Source: JAPUIN01 sp041580375 (GTDB taxonomy: Bacteria > Acidobacteriota > Polarisedimenticolia > Gp22-AA2). From it: a stretch of DNA of 8,655 bases. A program made the position numbers and the translations under genes. The notes below the pieces were generated by a model, which was not told the origin of the DNA, made no database searches, and saw nothing but the letters and a program-made list of their open reading frames with translations. Location: the NCBI GenBank assembly GCA_041580375.1, contig JBFGDZ010000150.1:1-8655 (forward strand). The letters run 5' to 3'. Positions within the stretch are counted from its first letter, which is position 1, and each line of letters begins with the position of its first letter. This document shows positions 1-4,988 of this stretch, in pieces.

Positions 1-265
1 CGCTGAACGCGCTGCTGGGATCGACGGCGACGACGCCGAGCGACCGTCCCCGGGCGCGGTAGAGGCCCAAGAGACGATTCACGAGGGTGCTCTTGCCCGC
101 CCCGGGGGGACCCGTGATCCCGATCACGGACGCCCGGCCTGTCCGCGGATAAAGATCGGCGAGGATCTCCTCGCCCTTCGGCGAGCCCGACTCGATGAGC
201 GAGATCGCGCGCGCCAGCGCGCGCGCGTCCCCCGCGGCCACGGAGGCGGCCAGGTCGGCCGTCAC
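1..265 (-). CDS. meaB: MeaB/ArgK-type G-protein chaperone of methylmalonyl-CoA mutase, N-terminal part (gene runs off the left edge)
   Basis: Only the first 88 codons are in the window. From a GTG at 265 the protein shows a helical N-terminus (AGDARALARAISLIES) and then the P-loop GITGPPGAGKST at residues 49-60. VVAVDPSS at 78-85 follows, the segment typical of the MeaB/ArgK branch of SIMIBI GTPases. Family knowledge: MeaB binds the adenosylcobalamin-dependent methylmalonyl-CoA mutase, gates cofactor loading and protects it from inactivation, using GTP, in the cytoplasm. The usual residue after VDPSS is often Pro; here it is Ala (VDPSSAFS), a mild change. The start overlaps the stop of the upstream acyl-CoA dehydrogenase as GTGA (262-265), which suggests translational coupling in one operon. 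The Switch regions and C-terminal dimerisation arm lie outside the window, so activity cannot be judged. Confidence 0.9.
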   Translation of the reverse strand, partial: MTADLAASVAAGDARALARAISLIESGSPKGEEILADLYPRTGRASVIGITGPPGAGKSTLVNRLLGLYRARGRSLGVVAVDPSSAFS

Positions 266-1422
266 GGCGTCTGTCCCCGCGCCAGCCCCAGGAGTTGCCG
301 CGCGATCACGAGGCGCTGGATCTCCGACGTTCCCTCGCCGATGGTGGTGATCTTCGCGTCGCGGTAGAAGCGCTCGACCGGATAGTCCTTCGTGTAGCCG
401 TATCCCCCGTGGATCTGCACGGCGCGATCGGTCACCCGCATCGCCGTCTCGGAGGCGTACAGCTTCGCCATCGAGGCCGCCGCCGTGACATCCTGGCCGG
501 TGTCCTTGAGAAACGCGGCTCTCTGGACCAGCAGGCGCGCCGCCTCGACCTCGACGGCGGAGTCGGCCAGCATCCACTGGACGGCCTGAAAGGTGCCGAT
601 CGGCTTGCCGAACTGGTGCCGCTCGCGCGCGTAGGCCGTGGCCTGCTCGAGGGCGCCCTGCGCGATCCCGACCGCCAGGGCGCCGATCCCGATGCGGCCG
701 CCGTCCAGGATGCGCAGCGCGTCGATGAACCCCTCCCCGGCCTTCCCCAGGAGGTGCGAGTCGGGAACGCGGCAATCCTCCATCACGATCTCGGCCGTGT
801 CGGATGCCCGACAGCCCAGCTTGTCCTCCTTCTTGCCGGGGCGGAACCCCTTCATTCCCTTCTCGAGAATGAACGCGGAGATGCCGTGCTTGTTGCGCGC
901 CGGATCCGTGACGGCGAAAACGACCGCGACGTCGCACACCGATCCGTGCGTCGCGAACGTCTTCGATCCGTTCAGCATCCATCCCCCCCGCTCGCGCATC
1001 GCGGTCGTGCGGGTCCCCGAGGCGTCGCTTCCGGCGGTCGGCTCCGTGAGGCTCCACGCGCCGATCTTCTCGCCGCGGGCGAGCGGCACGAGATGGCGCT
1101 TCTTCTGCTCCTCCGTGCCCGCGAGGAAGATGTGATTGGAGCAGAGCGAGTTGTGGGCCGCCACGGACAGCCCGATGGCCCCGTCCACGCGCGCCAGCTC
1201 CTCGATGATGAGCGCGTAGTCGACATGGCTCAGCCCCGCTCCGCCGTACTCCGGAGGAAAGACGATCCCGAGCAGGCCCATCTCCCCCAGCCGGCGCATC
1301 AGGTCGATCGGAAAGGTCTGGCACTCGTCCAGCTCCCGCGACCGGGGCGCGATCTCCTTTTCGGCGAACTCCCGCACCGTGCTGCGGGTCAGCTCCTGCT
1401 CCTGGCTGAGCCGGAAATCCAC
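262..1422 (-). CDS. acyl-CoA dehydrogenase, short-chain/branched-chain type
   Basis: A full-length 386-residue FAD flavoprotein that makes a trans-2-enoyl-CoA from an acyl-CoA and passes electrons to ETF. Visible family marks are the flavin/substrate segment SLTEPTAGSDASG (124-136), the RERHQFGKPIG segment (266-276) and the C-terminal signature QIHGGYGYTKDYPVERFYRD (336-355). The catalytic base is Glu363 in IGEGTSEIQR, the position used by short- and medium-chain and glutaryl-CoA enzymes; isovaleryl-CoA dehydrogenases carry the base elsewhere, so that substrate is less likely. The start is GTG at 1422, six bases after a GGAGG core (1429-1433). It overlaps meaB by 4 bases, which points to propionyl-yielding substrates such as branched-chain amino acids, with isobutyryl- or 2-methylbutyryl-CoA as plausible but unproven substrates. 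A promoter lies at 1486-1514. Confidence 0.95.
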   Translation of the reverse strand: MDFRLSQEQELTRSTVREFAEKEIAPRSRELDECQTFPIDLMRRLGEMGLLGIVFPPEYGGAGLSHVDYALIIEELARVDGAIGLSVAAHNSLCSNHIFLAGTEEQKKRHLVPLARGEKIGAWSLTEPTAGSDASGTRTTAMRERGGWMLNGSKTFATHGSVCDVAVVFAVTDPARNKHGISAFILEKGMKGFRPGKKEDKLGCRASDTAEIVMEDCRVPDSHLLGKAGEGFIDALRILDGGRIGIGALAVGIAQGALEQATAYARERHQFGKPIGTFQAVQWMLADSAVEVEAARLLVQRAAFLKDTGQDVTAAASMAKLYASETAMRVTDRAVQIHGGYGYTKDYPVERFYRDAKITTIGEGTSEIQRLVIARQLLGLARGQTP

Positions 1423-1485
1423 CTGGATCCTCCCCGGGGCCTCGTCCGCTGCCCCTTTCGCCGCGCCGGGCGGGCGGCGAGGGTG

Positions 1486-1514
1486 ATTCTAGTGCAGCCA
1501 TCGGGGCTGGTCAA
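1486..1514 (-). promoter_or_regulatory. Predicted sigma70-type promoter for the acyl-CoA dehydrogenase/meaB operon
   Basis: Read on the minus strand, TTGACC (1514-1509) is followed by exactly 17 bases and then TAGAAT (1491-1486). Each hexamer matches the sigma70 consensus at five of six positions. Transcription would start near 1479, leaving a leader of about 57 bases before the GTG at 1422. A 7-base direct repeat TCTAGTG (plus strand, 1488-1494 and 1517-1523, 29 bases apart) brackets the -35 element and overlaps the -10, so it could be an operator. Predicted from sequence only. Confidence 0.55.
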
Positions 1515-1726
1515 GGTCTAGTGAAATCAATGGGATACGCCATATCCCCCGGCCTGCGGCCCGCACCCGGTGGCCTGCCGGCGCCGCCGGGAGCGTCTCG
1601 ATCTCCCCGATCTGGGGCGCTTCATTCCGGGAAGGAGCCGGCCGCCGGGCGAAAACCGGCAGATCCGGAGCTCAACGCCGGCATTATCAACACACTAAGA
1701 TATTAATAATAAATACTTTATAGTGA

Positions 1727-1745
1727 CTTATAATATTTTTATAAG
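1727..1745. repeat. Perfect inverted repeat just upstream of the hsp20 -35 box
   Basis: CTTATAA (1727-1733) and TTATAAG (1739-1745) are perfect 7-base arms around a 5-base centre. The repeat ends five bases before the -35 hexamer of the hsp20 promoter, so it could be an operator, or part of an AT-rich UP element that contacts the RNA polymerase alpha subunit. A wider 5-base pair of arms, CACTA (1693-1697) and TAGTG (1721-1725), lies next to it. Chance palindromes are common in AT-rich DNA, so function is unproven. Confidence 0.5.
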
Positions 1746-1750
1746 AAAAC

Positions 1751-1779
1751 TTGACATGATAAGACTCATATGCTACATT
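1751..1779 (+). promoter_or_regulatory. Near-consensus vegetative promoter of hsp20
   Basis: A perfect -35 TTGACA (1751-1756) is followed by a 17-base spacer and a -10 TACATT (1774-1779). TGC directly before it (1771-1773) gives an extended -10. Transcription should begin near 1786, leaving an 80-base leader before the ATG at 1867. The spacing does not fit a sigma32 heat-shock promoter, which needs CCCCATnT at a longer distance. Heat control, if present, is therefore more likely to come from the leader RNA or a repressor than from an alternative sigma factor. Confidence 0.65.
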
Positions 1780-1791
1780 ACTCATCGAAAG

Positions 1792-1817
1792 CGCCGGGGG
1801 GCTGGAGACCCGCGGCG
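1792..1817 (+). promoter_or_regulatory. GC-rich first hairpin of the hsp20 leader
   Basis: CGCCG (1792-1796) can pair with CGGCG (1813-1817), extended inside by GGG (1797-1799) with CCC (1809-1811) past a single bulged G at 1812. This strong stem would sit almost at the 5' end of the predicted transcript. Stable 5' hairpins ahead of a weaker, temperature-sensitive one are a known arrangement in ROSE-type heat-shock leaders. I do not see the ROSE sequence motif itself, so the comparison is architectural only. Confidence 0.4.
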
Positions 1818-1835
1818 GATACTGTTGGAGATGAG

Positions 1836-1861
1836 TTCAATCCATTCGTTTGAAGGAGGAA
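1836..1861 (+). promoter_or_regulatory. Candidate RNA-thermometer hairpin masking the hsp20 ribosome binding site
   Basis: In RNA, UUC (1836-1838) pairs with GAA (1859-1861), UCC (1841-1843) with GGA (1855-1857), and UUC (1845-1847) with GAA (1852-1854), around a four-base GUUU loop (1848-1851). An AA/G internal loop and a bulged A at 1844 weaken the stem. The complete Shine-Dalgarno sequence AAGGAGG (1853-1859) lies in the 3' strand. Short, imperfect stems of this kind over the ribosome binding site are typical of small heat-shock protein thermometers. A competing 5-base stem, UUCAA (1836-1840) with UUGAA (1850-1854), would also cover part of the site. It matches neither the fourU nor the ROSE consensus. 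No folding energy was computed. Confidence 0.5.
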
Positions 1862-1866
1862 GACAG

Positions 1867-2310
1867 ATGAGTATCACGGCACTGACCCGATTTGACGCGT
1901 TCCGCGATCTGCTGTCGATGCAGGATCACGTCAACCGGATGTTCGGCGACTCGCTGAGCCGCTTCACCGGTGGCGAGGCGGTCGGCACCTGGTATCCCCC
2001 GGTCGACATCAACGAGGAAGTGGACCGCGTCGTGCTCCGCGCCGAGATCCCGGGAGTGAGCCGGGATGACATCGACATCAACGTGGAGAACGGCACGATC
2101 ACGCTGCGCGGGGAGAAGAAGCACGAGAAGCAGATCGATCGCGAAAACGCCTATCGCGTCGAGCGATTCTACGGCACCTTCTCGAGAAGCTTCGTGCTGC
2201 CCACCACGATCAACGCGGAAGCGATCAAGGCCACCTACAAGGATGGCGTCCTCGAGGTGATCCTCCCGAAGGCCGAGGAGGCCAGGCCCCGCAAGATCCA
2301 GGTGAGTTGA
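1867..2310 (+). CDS. hsp20: Small heat-shock protein (Hsp20/alpha-crystallin family)
   Basis: A 147-residue ATP-independent holdase that should form oligomers in the cytoplasm and keep unfolding proteins soluble for Hsp70/ClpB. The short N-terminal arm (1-43) is followed by the alpha-crystallin domain (about 44-137), with PPVDINEEVDRVVLRAEIPGV at its start and the family signature GVLEVILPK (127-135). The C-terminal anchor is I-Q-V at 144-146, an I/V-x-I/V motif. The start is ATG at 1867, seven bases after AAGGAGG. The frame stays open upstream to 1723, but those starts lie before the predicted transcription start near 1786. It is a single-gene unit: its own promoter, a structured leader and an intrinsic terminator close behind. 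The length is normal for bacterial class A proteins. Confidence 0.96.
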   Translation: MSITALTRFDAFRDLLSMQDHVNRMFGDSLSRFTGGEAVGTWYPPVDINEEVDRVVLRAEIPGVSRDDIDINVENGTITLRGEKKHEKQIDRENAYRVERFYGTFSRSFVLPTTINAEAIKATYKDGVLEVILPKAEEARPRKIQVS

Positions 2311-2334
2311 AGGACGCGTCGTATGTTCGGCACG

Positions 2335-2377
2335 GGGGCGCCGGCGCCCGGGAGGCCCGGCGCCCCTCTTTTCTTTT
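2335..2377 (+). terminator. Strong rho-independent terminator of hsp20
   Basis: GGGGCGCCGG (2335-2344) pairs perfectly with CCGGCGCCCC (2357-2366). Three more pairs inside (2346-2348 with 2354-2356) extend the stem past one bulged C. The T-rich run TCTTTTCTTTT follows at 2367-2377. The stop codon of hsp20 is 24 bases upstream. There is no T-run on the opposite strand, so it works only in the hsp20 direction and shields the convergent threonine aldolase gene from read-through. Confidence 0.9.
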
Positions 2378-2397
2378 CGGGGGTCCCCTCCTGACCT

Positions 2398-2415
2398 TCG
2401 GGCTTTGCTGCCCGA
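2398..2415. repeat. Short inverted repeat just after the threonine aldolase stop codon
   Basis: TCGGGC (2398-2403) and GCCCGA (2410-2415) form a perfect 6-base stem with a 6-base loop, three bases past the stop codon of the minus-strand aldolase gene. No U-run follows on the minus strand, so it is not a classical intrinsic terminator. It may be a weak pause site or a 3'-end stabilising hairpin. Confidence 0.4.
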
Positions 2416-2418
2416 GTT

Positions 2419-3453
2419 TCAGCCGGAAGCCGTCATGATCCGGGCGAGGGTCTCGCCGGCGGCATCGATTTCCCGCCGCCCGACATCGTAGTGCGTCACG
2501 GTCCGGATCGAACGCTCGCCGATCGCGAGCGCGAGAACACCCTCCTTACGCCAGCGATCGACCAGATCGGCGGCGGTCGGCCGATCGCGCGTGATCTCGA
2601 AGATGACGATGTTCGTCTGCACCCGGTCCAGTTCGACGGCCAGCCCGTCGATCGCGGCGATCCGCTCCGCCAGGCGCCTCGCGTGAGCATGATCCTCGGC
2701 CAGTCGATCGACGTGTTCCTTCAGAGCCACGAGCCCCGCCGCGGCCAGCACGCCCGCCTGGCGCATTCCCCCGCCCATGCGCTTGCGGGCTCTCAGCGCC
2801 TCCTCGATGAACGACGACCGGCCCGCGACGATCGAGCCGACCGGCGCGCCCAGCCCCTTGGACAGGCAGAACATGACCGAGTCCGCGGGCCGGGCCAGGT
2901 CGGCGGCGCTCCGGGAGAGGGCGACCGCCGCATTGAAGATCCGCGCGCCGTCGAGATGAACGGGCACTTTTCGCTCGCGCGCCAGCCGCGCGATCGCCTC
3001 GATCCGGGCCTGCGGATGGATCTGTCCGCCGGCCATGTTGTGAGTGTTCTCGAGGGCGATGAGCCCCGTCTGGGCCAGGTAGTAGACCGGCGGCCGGAGC
3101 GCGGCGCGCACCGTCGGCTCATCGAGGAATCCGTCGGCGGCGTGCAGCGGCCGGGCGAGGGCGCCCGAGAACGCCGCCATCATCCCCATCTCGTAGTTCA
3201 GGATGTGGCTGCGCTCCTCCAGGATCACCTCCTGGCCCGGCCGGATCCAGACGTGGATCGCCACCTGGTTGCCCATCGTCCCGGTGGGCACGAACAGGGC
3301 CGCCTCCTTGCCGATCATCCCGGCGGCCAGGTCTTCCAGGCGCCGCACCGTCGGATCCTCACGGAAGACGTCGTCCCCGACCTCCGCCTCGGCCATCGCC
3401 CGCCGCATGGCGGCCGTCGGACGGGTCACGGTGTCCGAACGCAGGTCGATCAC
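2419..3453 (-). CDS. ltaE: Low-specificity L-threonine aldolase (PLP-dependent, fold type I)
   Basis: Cleaves L-threonine and L-allo-threonine to glycine and acetaldehyde in the cytoplasm, and runs in reverse with some aldehydes. The protein has 344 residues, the usual length, and opens with the family hallmark DLRSDTVTRPT (3-13). Other marks are the cofactor-side segment VPTGTMGNQVA (55-65), His83 in ERSHI, the aspartate that holds the PLP nitrogen in HLDGARIFNA (Asp168), and the Schiff-base lysine Lys199 in LSKGLGAPVGS. I chose GTG at 3453, which has GGGAG (3460-3464) six bases upstream and places the conserved N-terminus at residue 2. The frame is open to 3582, but that start would run into the divergent gene. 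It converges on hsp20. No clear promoter was recognised. The related beta-eliminating lyase families are less likely given the LRSDTVT start. Confidence 0.93.
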   Translation of the reverse strand: MIDLRSDTVTRPTAAMRRAMAEAEVGDDVFREDPTVRRLEDLAAGMIGKEAALFVPTGTMGNQVAIHVWIRPGQEVILEERSHILNYEMGMMAAFSGALARPLHAADGFLDEPTVRAALRPPVYYLAQTGLIALENTHNMAGGQIHPQARIEAIARLARERKVPVHLDGARIFNAAVALSRSAADLARPADSVMFCLSKGLGAPVGSIVAGRSSFIEEALRARKRMGGGMRQAGVLAAAGLVALKEHVDRLAEDHAHARRLAERIAAIDGLAVELDRVQTNIVIFEITRDRPTAADLVDRWRKEGVLALAIGERSIRTVTHYDVGRREIDAAGETLARIMTASG

Positions 3454-3502
3454 GTCGTTCTCCCGGGGCGCCGCCGGCGCGCGGCGCACTCCATCCCACC
3501 GC

Positions 3503-3516
3503 TCCGGCGCGCCGGA
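3503..3516. repeat. Perfect 14-base palindrome between the divergent aldolase and lipoprotein genes
   Basis: TCCGGCGCGCCGGA reads the same on both strands. It lies in the 113-base divergent interval, about 50-63 bases upstream of the predicted start of the plus-strand transcript. A second inverted repeat, GCGCCGC (3468-3474) and GCGGCGC (3481-3487), sits close to the ribosome binding site of the aldolase gene and could fold in its leader. Either could be an operator, but GC-rich palindromes arise easily in such a genome. Confidence 0.4.
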
Positions 3517-3553
3517 CAACGCCATCCTACACGACCGCGGCGCGCCTCGACGA

Positions 3554-3559
3554 TATAAT
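3554..3559 (+). promoter_or_regulatory. Perfect -10 box TATAAT placed for a leaderless transcript
   Basis: TATAAT at 3554-3559 stands seven bases before the ATG at 3567. With the usual six to seven bases from the -10 box, transcription would begin at 3566-3567, at the start codon itself. No convincing -35 hexamer is seen 17 bases upstream (3531-3536 reads ACGACC). No Shine-Dalgarno sequence precedes either candidate ATG, which agrees with leaderless expression. Confidence 0.5.
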
Positions 3560-3566
3560 GCCCGCC

Positions 3567-4988
3567 ATGACGGTGGCGGCACGCACCTGCCTCGCGACCG
3601 CGCTCATCCCGATCCTCCTGCTGGCCGCGTGCGGAGGAGGCGAGCGACCGGTCAGCGTCCTCCTGATCACCATCGACACGCTGCGGGCGGACCACCTCGG
3701 CTGTTATGGCTACGGTCTTCCGACGTCGCCCCACATCGACGCGCTCGCCGGACGGGGCGTTCTCTTCACCCGGATCTCCGCCAGTCTGCCCCGGACGACC
3801 CAGTCGATCGCCTCGATCCTGACCGGACGGTACCCCAAGCATCACGGCGCTCGCGGCCTCTTCTCCCACCTGCCGGACGCGAACCTGACGCTGGCCGAGA
3901 TCCTGCGGCGCGAGGGGTACGCCACCGCGGCGTTCGTCTCGAACATGTTCCTGAGACCCGGCCAGGGCTTCGAACAGGGCTTCGCCCTGTACGACAACCC
4001 CGAACGCCGCTGGGAGGGAAACTCGGCCTCCGAGATCACCGCGTCGGCCCTGTCCTGGCTGGATGGACGGGATCGAGGCCGGCCGTTCTTCCTCTGGTTG
4101 CACTATCTCGATCCGCACTGGACATACGAACCCTCTTCTCCCTTCGACACCCGATTCGGGGAAGCCGGGGTGCCCTTTCCCGTCTACGACGATCTGGCGT
4201 CAAGGCGGGTCACGAAGGGTGAGATCATCTTCCGGAACGCCCTCGATCCGCCGCAGCGACGGCGCGCCGTGGCGCTGTACGACGGCGAGATCGCCGGCGT
4301 GGACGACGCCCTGGCGCCGGTTCTGGAGCGCGCGGCGAGCGAAGCCGATCCGATCCTGATCGTGCTGACCAGCGATCATGGCGAGAGCCTCGGCGAGCAC
4401 GATTACTATTACGCGCACGGGGAGTATCTCTACGAGCCGGGTCTGAGCATCCCCCTGATCATCAGCCTGTCCGGGCGCGTTCCCGCCGGATTGCGCTCCG
4501 ATGCCCTCGGCCAGAACGTCGACGTGGCGCCGACGATCCTCGCCCTCGCCGGCCTGGACGGGCTCCAGGGCGCGGACGGTCGTCCGCTCCTCGTTCCCGA
4601 GGAGCGCGGCGGGACCTTCCGGCCGGCACCCGGTCGCCCGAAGGTGTTCGCGGAGAGCGACTACCAGCTGATCCATCCCGAGAACCGCCGCTATCACATC
4701 CCGGGTCCCCGCGGCCGCTGGTCGTCCGTGTCGGACGGCCGCTACAAGCTCATCCACATCCCGCGGCCGTCGGGAGAATCGATCGAGATCTACGATCTGC
4801 AGGAGGATCCCGGCGAGCGCGTGAATCTGCACAAGTCGCGGGGCGGCCCGGGGGCCGAGATCCGGGGCGATCTCCTGCGCGCCCTGCGCCGCTTCGTCGA
4901 TTACGAGGCGGGCGTCGGTCCGCGCGATCCGAGGGGGCTCTCCCCGGAGGATCGGGAGAGGCTGCGCTCGCTGGGGTACATCAACTAG
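3567..4988 (+). CDS. Lipoprotein of the sulfatase/alkaline-phosphatase superfamily with a non-canonical active site
   Basis: 473 residues from the ATG at 3567 (an earlier ATG at 3558 overlaps the -10 box). The signal peptide ends in the lipobox LAAC with Cys22, so the protein should be lipid-anchored outside the cytoplasm. The sulfatase fold is clear: LLITIDTLRADHLGCYGY (32-49) with metal-ligand Asp37, ILTGRYPKHHG (84-94), LHYLDPHWTYEP (178-189), TSDHGESLGEH (268-278) with metal ligands Asp270 and His271, and the C-terminal LRSLGYIN. Sulfatases carry [CS]-x-P-[SA]-R ten residues before the Gly of LTG, and the Cys/Ser becomes formylglycine. Here that stretch reads T-T-Q-S-I (77-81). With Thr77 at the nucleophile position, a sulfatase reaction by the formylglycine route is unlikely; a phosphodiesterase or phosphotransferase role is possible, as in Thr-nucleophile relatives such as LtaS and EptA. 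The substrate is unknown. The stop overlaps the convergent hemW by 8 bases. Confidence 0.88.
   Translation: MTVAARTCLATALIPILLLAACGGGERPVSVLLITIDTLRADHLGCYGYGLPTSPHIDALAGRGVLFTRISASLPRTTQSIASILTGRYPKHHGARGLFSHLPDANLTLAEILRREGYATAAFVSNMFLRPGQGFEQGFALYDNPERRWEGNSASEITASALSWLDGRDRGRPFFLWLHYLDPHWTYEPSSPFDTRFGEAGVPFPVYDDLASRRVTKGEIIFRNALDPPQRRRAVALYDGEIAGVDDALAPVLERAASEADPILIVLTSDHGESLGEHDYYYAHGEYLYEPGLSIPLIISLSGRVPAGLRSDALGQNVDVAPTILALAGLDGLQGADGRPLLVPEERGGTFRPAPGRPKVFAESDYQLIHPENRRYHIPGPRGRWSSVSDGRYKLIHIPRPSGESIEIYDLQEDPGERVNLHKSRGGPGAEIRGDLLRALRRFVDYEAGVGPRDPRGLSPEDRERLRSLGYIN

Larger units (their letters stand above)
1423..1866. other. Divergent intergenic region between the acyl-CoA dehydrogenase operon and hsp20
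   Basis: This 444-base stretch has two unlike halves. The left half (1423-1680) is GC-rich; it holds the ribosome binding site and promoter of the acyl-CoA dehydrogenase and several short CCGG-rich inverted repeats, but no credible gene. The right half (about 1683-1790) is strikingly AT-rich for this window and carries the hsp20 promoter and a 7-base inverted repeat. The leader with two hairpins (1792-1861) follows. A 61-codon open frame at 1521-1706 has no ribosome binding site and no recognisable family, so I do not call it. I see no tRNA and no CIRCE element (TTAGCACTC-N9-GAGTGCTAA). Confidence 0.7.

Noticed and set aside
295..1521. A 408-codon plus-strand open frame opposite the acyl-CoA dehydrogenase
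   Set aside because: It is antisense to a gene with clear family motifs, is full of Arg/Ala/Pro/Gly from GC-rich codons, and shows no recognisable domain. A composition artefact.
1521..1706. A 61-codon open frame in the intergenic region
   Set aside because: No ribosome binding site, a Pro/Gly/Arg-rich translation with no known family, and it lies between two promoters that explain the region.
1750..1771. A sigma32-type heat-shock promoter (CTTGACA with a CCCCATnT-like ACTCATAT)
   Set aside because: The gap between the two boxes is only 7 bases, far too short; the sigma70 reading has perfect spacing.
1723..1866. A 48-residue N-terminal extension of Hsp20
   Set aside because: It begins before the predicted transcription start, covers the promoter itself and has no ribosome binding site; the ATG at 1867 has a strong one.
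2491..3558. A 355-codon plus-strand open frame opposite the threonine aldolase
   Set aside because: Low-complexity Arg/His/Pro-rich translation, antisense to the well-supported aldolase; no motif and no ribosome binding site.
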